Source: Victivallis sp. Marseille-Q1083 (GTDB lineage Bacteria > Verrucomicrobiota > Lentisphaeria > Victivallales > Victivallaceae). From it: a stretch of DNA of 64,000 nt. This document shows, piece after piece, positions 44,694 to 54,118 of this stretch (positions are counted from its first letter, which is position 1; each line of letters opens with the position of its first letter). The stretch is taken from assembly GCF_903645315.1 (NCBI RefSeq), contig NZ_CAHJXL010000001.1, forward strand, positions 1,354,001 to 1,418,000, read 5' to 3'. The notes under the pieces are model-generated. The model had not been told where the DNA came from. It ran no database searches and saw only the letters and a program-made list of their open reading frames with translations. Position numbers and translations under genes: made by a program.

Positions 44694-46310
44694 TTATGAG
44701 ATGGCATAATGACGCAGCAACGCTTCGGCGCATTTCAACCCGTCGACGGCCGCTGAAATAATGCCGCCGGCCATGCCGGCCCCTTCCCCGGCGATATAAA
44801 GGCCGGACACCGAACTGGCCAGCGTCTCCGGATCGCGCCGGAAACGCACCGGGCTGGAAACAAAACTTTCAATGCCGATCAGCTTGCCGCCGTCGACAAA
44901 TCCCGGCATCAGTCGGTCGAAATGCCGCAAACCGCCCCGCAATGGCCGGGTCACCCAGTCCGGCAGCAGCCGGTCCACCGCCGCCGGACGCAGCCCGAAC
45001 GCCGTACTGCTGTCCGGGCTTTTCAAACGGACCGTCCCCTGCAAAAACGCCGCCGCATCCTGCGCCGGAAACGTGCAGTCCCCGCCGCCGGCCTCGAACG
45101 CCCGTCCTTCCAGATCGGCCAGATAGGCGAAAGCATCGGCCGCCGAAGCAAACCGGTCCGCTTCGGAAGTGACGATCAGACAACTGTTGGCATAACGGCC
45201 GTCGCGGCGGTAATTGCTCATGCCGTTGGTCGAAAGCCGGCCGCAAGTCGCCGAGGCAAAAACGATTTCACCGCCGGGACACATACAAAACGTGCTGACG
45301 CCGCCGGTTCTGCCGCCGCCGCCCGGCCGGCAAACCATATTGTATTCCGCCGCACCGAGCACGGCAGGCCGCGGCGTCACGTGATATTGCCGATGATCGA
45401 TGAAGGACTGTTCGTGTTCGATCCGGCAACCGATCTGAAACGGCTTGAGCTGGTGCTCAACGCCGCAATCGACCAGCCGCTGGATCAACGGCCGTCCCCC
45501 CAAACCCGGCGCAATCAGCACCGCCGGCGCGGTGATGGTCTCGCCGCCGGCAACCTTCACGCCGAGGCAACGGCCGGACCGGATGACCACCTCCTCCACC
45601 CCGCACCCGAACCGGAAACTTCCGCCGCCGGCGATGATCGCCCGCCGTAAACCGGCCACCACCAGCGGCAGCCGGTCGGAACCGATATGCGGCCGTTTCA
45701 GGTAAGCGATTTCAGCCGGCGCACCGGCATTTATCATCTCCTGCAGCACGAACGCCGCCCGGGGATCGCGAATTCTGGTATAAAGTTTGCCGTCGGAAAA
45801 TGTGCCGGCGCCGCCTTCGCCGATCAGATAATTGCTGTCACAGTTCAGGTTCCGGCTTCGTTCGAACGCCTCGATATCCCGGCGCCGCCGTTCGACCTCG
45901 AAACCACGGTCCAGCACGATCGGTTCGCAGCCGGCCAACGCCAGCCGGTAAGCGGCGAACAACCCGGCCGGACCGGTTCCGACCACCACCACATGGCGCA
46001 GATCCGGCCGGAAAAATTCCGGCAATCCAGGAGCGGCAAACGCCGCCAGTTCTTCCGGACCGACTTCCTGAAATTTCGTCAGGCTGTTTTGGCCGCGGCT
46101 GACGCCGACAAGCAAGGAATAAACGATTTCCGGCCGCCCGCGCCTGGCGTCGACGCTTTTGTTGAGAATCCGGTACTCTTCCACCGCTCCCGGCGGCAAT
46201 CGCAGCATTTCAACCAGCAGCGGCGCCAGCGACTCGTCCAGATCACCCGCGGCGCAGGTCAATTTCAGGGCATTCAACCGGAAATCGTCGACTTTAAAGT
46301 AACGCGTCAA
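44694..46310 (-). CDS. FAD-dependent dehydrogenase (NAD(P)/FAD oxidoreductase)
   Basis: A 538-residue flavoprotein of unknown substrate, of the COG2509 type. The dinucleotide fold is VVVVGTGPAGLFAAYRLALAG, preceded by an N-terminal domain of about 95 residues. Later motifs are GEGGAGTFSDGKLYTR, CRPGGGGRTGGVSTFCMCPGG and the closing GLYIAGEGAGMAGGIISAAVDG. The start is the TTG at 46310, overlapping the amrA stop as TTGA, with GGAGAG upstream. An upstream ATG in this frame (46571) lies deep inside amrA and is rejected. Confidence 0.87.
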   Translation of the reverse strand: MTRYFKVDDFRLNALKLTCAAGDLDESLAPLLVEMLRLPPGAVEEYRILNKSVDARRGRPEIVYSLLVGVSRGQNSLTKFQEVGPEELAAFAAPGLPEFFRPDLRHVVVVGTGPAGLFAAYRLALAGCEPIVLDRGFEVERRRRDIEAFERSRNLNCDSNYLIGEGGAGTFSDGKLYTRIRDPRAAFVLQEMINAGAPAEIAYLKRPHIGSDRLPLVVAGLRRAIIAGGGSFRFGCGVEEVVIRSGRCLGVKVAGGETITAPAVLIAPGLGGRPLIQRLVDCGVEHQLKPFQIGCRIEHEQSFIDHRQYHVTPRPAVLGAAEYNMVCRPGGGGRTGGVSTFCMCPGGEIVFASATCGRLSTNGMSNYRRDGRYANSCLIVTSEADRFASAADAFAYLADLEGRAFEAGGGDCTFPAQDAAAFLQGTVRLKSPDSSTAFGLRPAAVDRLLPDWVTRPLRGGLRHFDRLMPGFVDGGKLIGIESFVSSPVRFRRDPETLASSVSGLYIAGEGAGMAGGIISAAVDGLKCAEALLRHYAIS

Positions 46311-46873
46311 TCCGTCTCTCCAAACACCTCGGCGGTGAACACGCTGAATTTCGCTTCCGGCTGTTTCCAGGCATCCGCCGCCAGACCGGCTTTCAAACTC
46401 AAATATTTCAACGTGGTTTCCCGGTTCCAGCCCTGCTCCAGCGCCACCTGCGGCAGAAATACCGCCCGGTGGTTGCGCAGCGACAGAATAATGCCGTGTT
46501 CGCCGACGCAGAACTCCTGCACCGAAGCGATCGGCCGCGGCGGCGACAATACCGAAACCTCCATCGTACATTCGATAAACTCATCGATATCCAGCGGCGA
46601 AAAACGCGGATCTTCAAAAGCCGCATTCAACGCGTTGCGGCGCAGGTTGTCTCCCAGCGGTTCCATGCTGCTCAAGTTGCCGATGCAGCCGCGCAATTCC
46701 CCCTCCGCATCCAGCAGCGTCACAAAGCAGGCGCCGGACTCTTCCAGTTTGCCGTCCGGCAACACCGGCGTCTCCGGCGGCGCCATATGCGTCAACTGCG
46801 ATTTTATCACATTCCGGACAAACTGCAAAATGGTTCGACGTTCGTCCGCATTGAATTTCTGACTCTCATCCAC
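46307..46873 (-). CDS. amrA: AMMECR1 domain protein (AmrA)
   Basis: A 188-residue AMMECR1-fold protein. Hallmarks are GELRGCIGNL, AFEDPRFSPL and a HGIILS segment. Biochemical role is unsettled; in bacteria it is often beside MEMO (AmrB) and radical SAM (AmrS) genes, neither of which is here. Instead it is translationally coupled to a flavoprotein gene. GGGAGGTG lies upstream of the ATG. Confidence 0.9.
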   Translation of the reverse strand: MDESQKFNADERRTILQFVRNVIKSQLTHMAPPETPVLPDGKLEESGACFVTLLDAEGELRGCIGNLSSMEPLGDNLRRNALNAAFEDPRFSPLDIDEFIECTMEVSVLSPPRPIASVQEFCVGEHGIILSLRNHRAVFLPQVALEQGWNRETTLKYLSLKAGLAADAWKQPEAKFSVFTAEVFGETD

Positions 46874-46892
46874 GTCGCACCTCCCTTTCTCG

Positions 46893-47105
46893 TTAACGGC
46901 TTATTGCCAGCAGCAACAACACTGCCGCATTGATCAGCAAAATTCCCATCACCAGTTGCGGGCCGCTATACAGCGGCCCGATCAACGGCAACTCCAGCGA
47001 TCGCGCCAGCACCGCCACCCGGTAGGCCGCATAGACATTCAATCCGGCCAGCGGCACCAGCCACCACAATCCGGGCCGTTTCGGCGCATTCTTTTTCTTC
47101 GCCAT
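46893..47105 (-). CDS. Small two-helix membrane protein
   Basis: A 70-residue protein with a basic start (MAKKKNAPKRPG) and two predicted membrane helices (LWWLVPLAGLNVYAAYRVAV and LVMGILLINAAVLLLLAI). Not recognised. It begins 1 bp after the lptG stop and ends 19 bp before amrA, so it is probably translated within that operon. Confidence 0.65.
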   Translation of the reverse strand: MAKKKNAPKRPGLWWLVPLAGLNVYAAYRVAVLARSLELPLIGPLYSGPQLVMGILLINAAVLLLLAISR

Positions 47106-47106
47106 A

Positions 47107-48267
47107 TCAAGCCCGGTCGCGCAACACCCGGAACCAGCCGTAGGCGATAAACACCAAAGTCGGCAGCAAACCGGCCACCACCGGATTCATCGCGCCGCCT
47201 TTACCGAGCACCAGAAAAGCCTGGCTGGTCGCAATATAGACGACGATGATCGCCACCGCGGTCACGATCGACAACATGATGCCGGAACGTTCGTTTTTCG
47301 TCGCCAGCGGTATTCCCAGAAAAACCGCCAGAAAACAGGCCCACGGAAAAGCGAGCCGGTAATAGAACACCGTTTCGTACATCACCCGGCGCTGTTCCGG
47401 CATGTTCGGCGTTTTCCGCAGCATGTTATAGATCACCCAGGTCGGCAATTCATCTTCATCCTTGATCGAATTCAAGATATCGTCCGGCGTCTCCGGCGCC
47501 TCCGACGGCGGCAGGGTGTATTCCTCGTAGCGTTCGGCGACTTTCGCCATCAGGCCGTCCAGCGTATACGGCGTCAGCGTCACATCGTGGAACTTCCAGC
47601 CGACGCCCGGCTCATAATCGGCAGACTTTGCAACCAAGTCCCAATCCAGCGTACCGTCCGGCCGGAAGTCCTTGACCATCACCATATGGTGCGAACCGGC
47701 CAGCTCGAATGTCCGGAAAAACCAAGTACGCGGATCGTCCGGATTCGGACTGCGGTAGGTGAGCATCGTCTGGAAAGCCGGCGCTTCGCCGCCGGTCTTG
47801 GTCCACACCTCTTTGAGAACTTCCGCCTCGCGTTCGGTATAAGGAACCAGTTGTTCGTTGAAATAAATATTGACCGCCGTCACCACCAGCCCGACCGCGA
47901 AAATCGGTCCGCCGCAGCGGAAAAGCGAAACGCCGGAAGCCCGCATCGCCGTCACTTCCATATGCTTGCCGAACATCGCCATCGTCCACATGCAGCCGAG
48001 CAGCACCGAAATCGGCAGCACGAAACGGATGTTGCCGGGCAGTTTCAGCAGAAAAAAGTAGGCGATATGGTTCCACGGAGTCCGTTTCTCCAGAAAGTCG
48101 GAAAGGTCGTTGAATACATTGCTCAAAAAGAACAGAATCCCGAAAACCAGCAGCAGAATGCTGAAATAGACCATGAATTCCCGAAAGATATACCAATCCA
48201 GCGTCGGCATGAAAAACCAACGGCGCGGCACATTGTTCAGACGTTTTACCAGTTTGCGTTCATTCAT
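47107..48267 (-). CDS. lptG: LPS export permease LptF/LptG family
   Basis: A 386-residue YjgP/YjgQ family permease that, with LptB, pulls lipopolysaccharide from the inner membrane. LDWYIFREFMVYFSILLLVFGILFFL is the first helix. The family segment LPGNIRFVLPISVLLGCMWTMAMFGKHMEVTAMRASGVSLFRC covers about 75-117. A periplasmic jelly-roll part lies between, and three helices close the protein. Only one LptF/G-type gene is in the window. It heads the run lptG-small protein-amrA-dehydrogenase. Confidence 0.9.
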   Translation of the reverse strand: MNERKLVKRLNNVPRRWFFMPTLDWYIFREFMVYFSILLLVFGILFFLSNVFNDLSDFLEKRTPWNHIAYFFLLKLPGNIRFVLPISVLLGCMWTMAMFGKHMEVTAMRASGVSLFRCGGPIFAVGLVVTAVNIYFNEQLVPYTEREAEVLKEVWTKTGGEAPAFQTMLTYRSPNPDDPRTWFFRTFELAGSHHMVMVKDFRPDGTLDWDLVAKSADYEPGVGWKFHDVTLTPYTLDGLMAKVAERYEEYTLPPSEAPETPDDILNSIKDEDELPTWVIYNMLRKTPNMPEQRRVMYETVFYYRLAFPWACFLAVFLGIPLATKNERSGIMLSIVTAVAIIVVYIATSQAFLVLGKGGAMNPVVAGLLPTLVFIAYGWFRVLRDRA

Positions 48268-48392
48268 ATTTTAATTGCCATGACAGCCCTTATTGATTAT
48301 ACTGGAAATCTCCAAATAGAATATAGCGCCTTTCCGGATAAAAAGAAAGCGTTCTGCAACCTTTGAACGCAAATCTTTTGAAAATACCTGTT

Positions 48393-49310
48393 TCAGGCCC
48401 GTCGGAACAACCGGCGGAATAACTCGTTCAACGATTTCTGCACCGTCCGGCCGGCGATAATCAGCGAGACGGAAACGATGATCAGCAGAATCCCCGCCAC
48501 CAACCGAAACGTCAGCGATTCCCCGAATACCGCCACGCCGAAAAACACGGCGGTCACCGGCTCCAACGCGCCGAGGATGGCGGTCGGCGTCGCTCCGATA
48601 TAATGAATGGCCAACGCCGTGCACGACAGCGAAACCACCGTCGGCAGCAGGGCGATGGCGACAACGTTCCCCCAGCTTTGCCAGGAGGGCACCACCTGCA
48701 ATCCGAGGCAGAAATCCAGCCGGACAATATAGATGGACAGCCCGAACAGCAATGAATAAAACGTCAGCTTGGCGCCCGACAGATTTTTCAATGCGGACTG
48801 CTTGACCCCGACGATATAAATCGCATAGGAAAGCGCCGACAGTATGACCAGCAGAATGCCGGCAAAGCTCAACGGTCCGCCATCGCCGCCCCGGTACAGC
48901 AATGCAATCCCGGACAATGCCAGCACGATGCTGGCCACCGTCACCGGAGTGGCTTTCTCATGGAAAAACAACGCCATGATGACCGCCACCATCACCGGAT
49001 AGACAAAAAGAATGGTCGAAGCGATGCCGGCATCCATATGCCGGTAACTGAGGAACAGAAACAGCGAAGAGGCCGCAAACAGCAAACCGGCGATCACCAG
49101 CGGCAGAATTTCGTTTCCGTTCAACCGGAAGGATTGTCGCTGCAGTTTCATCCAGATCCCCAGCATGACAATCGCCAATGTATAACGGTAGAACAACACG
49201 GAATCGGCATTCAAGCCTTCGCGGTACAACGGCAACGCGAAAAGCGGATTCATCCCGTAAGTGGCCGCGGCAACGGCGCCGAACAAAAATCCTTTGACCT
49301 TATCGCTCAT
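48393..49310 (-). CDS. EamA/DMT family transporter
   Basis: A 305-residue inner-membrane protein with ten predicted helices in two EamA halves. Typical marks are YGMNPLFALPLYREGLNADSVLFYRY at the start of half 1, YPVMVAVIMALFFHEK, and ALEPVTAVFFGVAVFGESLTF in half 2. Members export metabolites such as amino acids; the substrate here cannot be deduced. Confidence 0.88.
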   Translation of the reverse strand: MSDKVKGFLFGAVAAATYGMNPLFALPLYREGLNADSVLFYRYTLAIVMLGIWMKLQRQSFRLNGNEILPLVIAGLLFAASSLFLFLSYRHMDAGIASTILFVYPVMVAVIMALFFHEKATPVTVASIVLALSGIALLYRGGDGGPLSFAGILLVILSALSYAIYIVGVKQSALKNLSGAKLTFYSLLFGLSIYIVRLDFCLGLQVVPSWQSWGNVVAIALLPTVVSLSCTALAIHYIGATPTAILGALEPVTAVFFGVAVFGESLTFRLVAGILLIIVSVSLIIAGRTVQKSLNELFRRLFRRA

Positions 49311-49462
49311 AGCGGCCTTTCCAAATTTCAGGAATAAAAAAAGGAGAGTCCCTCCGTCGTGATGATCGAAGAACTCCCGATAGAATGCTATTAAAGATAC
49401 ATCCGGTTCCGGCTTCCGTCAAATGCGGTATTCTTTCTCCGGCCAGCTCCGGAACGGGTCTT

Positions 49463-50998
49463 TCAGAAAACTCCGGCCGTAAGCTGCCGGAGCGCCGTCC
49501 GGATCAACTGCGGCAAGTCGTCGGCCATCAAACCAGGACCGCCGATTTCACCGGCCAGGCCATGCAGAAAAACCGCCCGCACCGTCGAAGCGAAGCCGTC
49601 CCCCTCCAGCAGCGCCGCCGTCACTCCGGTCAGACAATCGCCGGAGCCGGCGGTAGCCAACGCCGGTGAACCGCTGGAATTGAAGCTGATCCGGCCATCC
49701 GGTCCGGCAACCACACTCAAGTTGCCCTTCAGCACCACCACCGCCTGCAACCTGGCGGCAAGTACTTTGGCGGCCCGGCAGCGCCAGTGTTCATCCTCCG
49801 GTACCGCCAGCCGCAACCCCTGCAGCAATCGCCGCATTTCCCCCGGATGGGGCGTCAACACCCGGACCGCGCCGGCCGGGCGCGAGTCCCACAATTCCGG
49901 CGACTGCGCCAACTGGTTCAGCGCATCGGCATCGAGGACCACCGGCAACGGCAGCGCCAATACCGCCGCCAGAAAATCCTTCATCCCGGCCGCGTTTCCC
50001 AGTCCGGGTCCGACGGCGATAACGCTGCTCAGCCGGGCCAATTCCAGCATGGAAGCGACACTGGCGGCATTGAAATCCGCCTTGCCGCCGGCCGGCAGCC
50101 GCCGGACGATCAATGCCGCCGGCAACGGAGTCAAGCCGCCGGACAGCTCCGGCAATCCGAGCCGGACCAGTCCGGCGCCGCTGCGCAGCGCGGCGACGGC
50201 GCTCAACACCGGCGCGCCATAATATTCGCCGCTGCCGCCGAGCACCAATACCCGCGCGCGGGTATTCTTGTGCGCATCGACCGGCAACGGCTTCAACTGC
50301 CCGGCAATTTCGGCGGCAAACACCATCTGCGGCGCCCCGTCAACGGCCGTACCATCCGCCGGCAAAGTCAATGGAGCCAGGCGCAGCAAACCGCACTGCT
50401 GCGGTCCGCGCCGGAGCAACTGCCCAATCTTCGGATGGCCGATCATGACGGTCATCGTCGCCTGAATGCAGCAATTTTCGCAAATTCCGGTATCGCAGTT
50501 CAACCCGGACGGAGTATCAAGCGCCACCACCGGCAATCCCGCCCGGTTGACAACCTCGATGTAATTTTCAAACGGCGGCCGGACCGCACCGGCAACGCCG
50601 GTGCCCAGCAAAGCATCGACGATCAAATCGCCCCGCCGCAAATCGCCGGAGGAAAGGCGTTCCGGCTGAAGGACTTCAACGGATGACGGCAGATTATCGG
50701 CATAATGACGGGCCGTTGCCGTCAATTCCGACGCCGCGAACGGAGTAATCACAGTGACGGGCAACGGCAACAATTCCATCAAACGTCCGGCAACGACATA
50801 ACCGTCGCCGCCGTTGTTGCCTTTGCCGCAAAGCACCACCACCCGCCGCAAAGCCCCCGGCAATTGACTCCGGCAGAAGCCGGCAATCACTTCAGCGGCA
50901 TTGTTTCCGGCCTCGCCCATCAAGATTTCCGGCGTCGTTCCGGCGGCAAACGCCGCCGCTTCCAGCGCCCGCATCTGTTCAACGGTTACCACCCGCAC
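49463..50998 (-). CDS. nnr: Bifunctional NAD(P)H-hydrate epimerase / dehydratase
   Basis: A 511-residue repair enzyme for damaged NADHX and NADPHX. The N-terminal epimerase shows MGEAGNNAAEVI and CGKGNNGGDGYVVAGRL. The C-terminal dehydratase begins near RARVLVLGGSGEYYGAPVLSA and has AVGPGLG, LDADALN, LTPHPGEMRRLL and the catalytic ATAGSGDCLTG. Both halves are complete. Confidence 0.95.
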   Translation of the reverse strand: MRVVTVEQMRALEAAAFAAGTTPEILMGEAGNNAAEVIAGFCRSQLPGALRRVVVLCGKGNNGGDGYVVAGRLMELLPLPVTVITPFAASELTATARHYADNLPSSVEVLQPERLSSGDLRRGDLIVDALLGTGVAGAVRPPFENYIEVVNRAGLPVVALDTPSGLNCDTGICENCCIQATMTVMIGHPKIGQLLRRGPQQCGLLRLAPLTLPADGTAVDGAPQMVFAAEIAGQLKPLPVDAHKNTRARVLVLGGSGEYYGAPVLSAVAALRSGAGLVRLGLPELSGGLTPLPAALIVRRLPAGGKADFNAASVASMLELARLSSVIAVGPGLGNAAGMKDFLAAVLALPLPVVLDADALNQLAQSPELWDSRPAGAVRVLTPHPGEMRRLLQGLRLAVPEDEHWRCRAAKVLAARLQAVVVLKGNLSVVAGPDGRISFNSSGSPALATAGSGDCLTGVTAALLEGDGFASTVRAVFLHGLAGEIGGPGLMADDLPQLIRTALRQLTAGVF

Positions 50999-51023
50999 GG
51001 CTCGACTTCCTCCTTTTCAAAAT

Positions 51024-51051
51024 AAAAAAACCGGTGCGCTGCCCACACCGG
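51024..51051 (-). terminator. Terminator of the 100-residue membrane protein gene
   Basis: On the minus strand CCGGTG pairs with CACCGG and runs directly into seven T residues. It lies 29-56 bp after the stop codon at 51080. Confidence 0.75.
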
Positions 51052-51079
51052 CAAGGAAACACTTTTATGATAAGGCGGC

Positions 51080-51382
51080 TCAGTTGCCGTTCTTCTCATC
51101 GGCGGCATTGATGGTCTCTTCGATGATCTCGGCAATCATGCCGGATTTTTGCACTTCCAGCATCTCGATCGTCAGCCGGTTGGTCCGCTGCTGCTCCAGC
51201 GTGAACTCGGTAACCTCGGCCTGCAGTTTCTTCAACTGCGACACCAGTCCGAGCAAATCGGATTCCAACGTATTCTTGAGCTCCAGAAATTGCTTGCAGA
51301 ATTTGAAAAACTTATAGAGAGCGACCAGCAGTATAATCCACGTAATTCCAACGGCAATCACGACCAGATAATGAGGCGACAT
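51080..51382 (-). CDS. Small membrane protein with coiled coil
   Basis: A 100-residue protein: one N-terminal helix (YLVVIAVGITWIILLVALYKFF) followed by a charged helix with heptads (LKNTLESDLLGLVSQLKKLQ, then VTEFTLEQQRTNRLTIEML). Unrecognised; the layout suits a membrane-anchored coiled coil. It has its own terminator. Confidence 0.65.
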   Translation of the reverse strand: MSPHYLVVIAVGITWIILLVALYKFFKFCKQFLELKNTLESDLLGLVSQLKKLQAEVTEFTLEQQRTNRLTIEMLEVQKSGMIAEIIEETINAADEKNGN

Positions 51383-51529
51383 TGTGATAACACTCCTGCT
51401 TGATTCTTTTGATAAATTTCCTGAAACCCTGCCATGCCATAAAATAAAACCGGTTACGGAAGATTACAATATGAAACCGCAAACTTTCGTTATCTTTTTT
51501 CCGGCAGCGGCAGCGAACTATATATCAAA

Positions 51530-52060
51530 TTACAGTGTTTCTTCTCCGGCGTCCAATACGGCAATATAGGGCAGTTGCCGGAACAATTCCCGCGAATCCA
51601 GGCCGTAACCGACCACATAGCAATCGGCGACGGCAAACCCGCGCCAATCGGCCCGCCGCACTACCGCGGCCGACCGCGGCCGGTCTTTTTCCAGCAGCAC
51701 ACAGGTTCGAACGCTGGCGGCCGCCCGCCGGCGGAACAACCCGACAATACCGCCCAGCGTCAAACCGGTGTCCAGCACATCGTCGAGAATCAGCACATGC
51801 CGGCCGGCGACCGGCAGCTTGACGTCGGCGCGAATTTCCAGACGCCCGCTGCTGCGGTCATCGCAATAACTGCCGGCCGCGAAAGTGTCGCACTGCAGTT
51901 CGGGCAACTGCAGATGGCGCAGCAAATCGGCGGCGAAAAACAACGCCCCGTTGAGCACGATGACCACCGTCAGCGGCTTTCCCCGGTAAAAGCAGCAGAG
52001 TTCCTCTCCCAGTTCCCGAATCCGGGCGGCCAGACGATTTTCATCAATCAAAAGCTGCAT
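51530..52060 (-). CDS. hpt: Hypoxanthine phosphoribosyltransferase
   Basis: A 176-residue purine-salvage enzyme converting hypoxanthine or guanine plus PRPP to IMP or GMP. The PRPP loop is HVLILDDVLDTGLTLGGIV, the PPi loop is VVIVLNGALFFAADLL, and VADCYVVGYGLD is the base-binding region. The ATG at 52060 matches the usual family start (MQLLIDENRLAARIRELG). The longer frame from 52177 adds a basic stretch not found in the family. Confidence 0.93.
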   Translation of the reverse strand: MQLLIDENRLAARIRELGEELCCFYRGKPLTVVIVLNGALFFAADLLRHLQLPELQCDTFAAGSYCDDRSSGRLEIRADVKLPVAGRHVLILDDVLDTGLTLGGIVGLFRRRAAASVRTCVLLEKDRPRSAAVVRRADWRGFAVADCYVVGYGLDSRELFRQLPYIAVLDAGEETL

Positions 52061-52176
52061 GATCTGTTTCCGTTCCCAAGTTGTAAGCCGGCGATGGCGG
52101 CGGCATACCATAACGATGCCGACGGCGGTTTGCAAATCCGATGTCAAAAGAATCCGGATTTTCCGGCCGAATGCCA

Positions 52177-52204
52177 TTGCATAACGACAAAGCGGTGATA
52201 CTAT
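52177..52204 (+). promoter_or_regulatory. Promoter of the aldo/keto reductase gene
   Basis: TTGCAT at 52177-52182 and TACTAT at 52199-52204 are separated by 16 bp, 40 bp before the start codon. Confidence 0.55.
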
Positions 52205-52243
52205 TTCAACAACAACACTGCATTAAAAAAAAAACGACAGGAA

Positions 52244-53239
52244 ATGATGATGTATCAACCAGCAGCAGACCGTTACGACTCGATGCCTTATCGCCGCTGC
52301 GGCGCCAGCGGTTTGAAATTACCGGCCATTTCGCTGGGCATGTGGCACAATTTCGGCAGTGTCGATGTTTACGAAAACGCCCGGGCGATGCTGCAACAGG
52401 CTTTCGACCTCGGCATCACCCACTTCGACCTGGCCAACAATTACGGGCCGGAACCCGGTTCGGCGGAAACGACGTTCGGCCAAATTTTCCGACAGGATTT
52501 CCGGGCGTACCGCGACGAGATGATTATCTCGACCAAAGCCGGTTACCTGATGTGGCCGGGGCCCTACGGCGAATGGGGATCCCGGAAAAATTTGATCGCC
52601 AGTTGCGATCAGAGCCTGAAGCGGATGCAGTTGGATTACGTTGATATCTTTTACAGCCACCGCCCGGATCCGGATACGCCGCTGGAGGAGACGATGGGCG
52701 CCCTGGATCAACTGGTGCGCAGCGGCAAGACGCTCTACGTCGGCATTTCCTCCTACCCGCCGGAACTGACCCGCCAGGCGGCCAGGCTGCTGCGGGAAAT
52801 GCGCACTCCATTCATCATCCACCAGCCGCGCTACAATTTGTTCTGCCGCGATTTTGAATTCAACGGCCTGTTCGACACCCTGTTGGCAGAAAAAATCGGC
52901 TGTATCGTCTTTTCTCCGCTCGCCCAGGGACTGCTGACCGACAAATACCTGCATGGCATTCCGGCCAATTCCCGCGCCAGCCGCAATCACTTCCTGAAGG
53001 AGTCGATGATCACCGGCGAAGTGCTGCAAAAGATCGGAGAACTCAATCAACTGGCGCAGCAGCGCGGCCAGACGCTGGCCCAGATGGCAATCAGTTTCGT
53101 CCTGCACCAGAAGGCGGTCACCTCGGCGCTGATCGGCGCCCATTCACCGCAGCAGCTCGTCGACATCGCCGGCTGTTTGAACAATCTGGAGTTCTCAACT
53201 TCGGAGCTGGCGTCGATCGACGCGATCGTCGGACGGTAA
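52244..53239 (+). CDS. Aldo/keto reductase (YghZ/Gpr-like)
   Basis: A 331-residue NADPH-dependent reductase. It has the AKR catalytic Asp, Tyr, Lys and His pattern: FDLANNYGPEPGSAE, ISTKAGYLMWPGPYG and IFYSHRPDP. Strong likeness to the YghZ (L-glyceraldehyde 3-phosphate reductase) group, e.g. QPRYNLFCRDFEF and PLAQGLLTDKYL. Three in-frame ATGs open the gene; AGGAA fits the third (52250) best. Its 3' end overlaps the LysR gene by 45 bp, tail to tail. Confidence 0.92.
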   Translation: MMMYQPAADRYDSMPYRRCGASGLKLPAISLGMWHNFGSVDVYENARAMLQQAFDLGITHFDLANNYGPEPGSAETTFGQIFRQDFRAYRDEMIISTKAGYLMWPGPYGEWGSRKNLIASCDQSLKRMQLDYVDIFYSHRPDPDTPLEETMGALDQLVRSGKTLYVGISSYPPELTRQAARLLREMRTPFIIHQPRYNLFCRDFEFNGLFDTLLAEKIGCIVFSPLAQGLLTDKYLHGIPANSRASRNHFLKESMITGEVLQKIGELNQLAQQRGQTLAQMAISFVLHQKAVTSALIGAHSPQQLVDIAGCLNNLEFSTSELASIDAIVGR

Positions 53240-54118
53240 CCGCCGGCGGCAGAAGGCGATGAACCGCTCGGCAAACTTCAGGTTTTCGTGCGGCATATAA
53301 ATGAAATGCATGGTGCGGAGCAACCGTCCTTCGGTAAATCTTGCCGCCGCCAGCGTCCCGGCGGCAAGCTCCTCCCGGATCGCCAGTTCCGAAATGACGG
53401 TGAAGCCGAATCCCAGCTTGACCAACTGCTTGAGCGCTTCAAAACCGTTGACTTCCTGGACAGCCCGAATGTCCGGCGCCGGCAGGCCGCGTTCAGCCAG
53501 AAAGCGGTCGAAACAGTACCGCGTGCCGGAACCTGGCTCCCGTAAAATCAGCCGCCGGCCGGCCGCAATCGCTTCCGCCAGCGAAAATTCGGCGGCGGCA
53601 AATCCCGGCTGGCCGGCCGCTACCAGTTCGTCCTGCACCCAGGGTTCGGCAAAGAAATAATTGCGGTCGAACGGTCCCTCCACCAGTGCCAGATCAAGCT
53701 GGTGCTTCTTCAACCGGTCGGCGATTTCGTCGGTGTTGGCGATATACAAACTCAAATTGCAGCGGGGATGCAGCTCGCTGTAAGCGGCCAGAAATCCCGG
53801 CAGCACGTAACCGCCGGCCGTCATCGTCGCTCCGAGCCGGTAATGCCGGATGGCGGAGGCGGCGTACTGCACTTGACGGATCAACTGATCTTCGGCCGCC
53901 AGCAACGATTCGCACTCCGCCTGCAACGCCCGGCCGCCCGGCGTCAACCGCAAGCGCCGGCCATCGCGTTCAAAGAGCGGGGTTCCCAGTTCGGCTTCCA
54001 ACTGGGCGATCTGCTGGGTGACATTCGGCTGCGACATTCCCAGGGCCGCGGCAGTCTCGGTGAAATTATGCAGCACCGATGCTAAATGAAATATTTTCAA
54101 CTTGCGATCTACCAGCAC
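53195..54118 (-). CDS. LysR family transcriptional regulator
   Basis: A 307-residue regulator. The winged HTH is FHLASVLHNFTETAAALGMSQPNVTQQIAQLEAELGTPLFERDGRRLRLTPGG, spanning about residues 7-58. The C-terminal effector domain has two lobes; LGATMTAGGYVLPGFLAAY and GFGFTVISELAIREELAAGTL are CysL/CbbR-like. The GTG at 54118 with GGGGGA upstream was chosen because the HTH follows at once. The longer frame to 54289 adds unrelated sequence. It is divergent from proV, and T-N11-A type boxes lie in the shared gap. Confidence 0.9.
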   Translation of the reverse strand: MLVDRKLKIFHLASVLHNFTETAAALGMSQPNVTQQIAQLEAELGTPLFERDGRRLRLTPGGRALQAECESLLAAEDQLIRQVQYAASAIRHYRLGATMTAGGYVLPGFLAAYSELHPRCNLSLYIANTDEIADRLKKHQLDLALVEGPFDRNYFFAEPWVQDELVAAGQPGFAAAEFSLAEAIAAGRRLILREPGSGTRYCFDRFLAERGLPAPDIRAVQEVNGFEALKQLVKLGFGFTVISELAIREELAAGTLAAARFTEGRLLRTMHFIYMPHENLKFAERFIAFCRRRLPSDDRVDRRQLRS

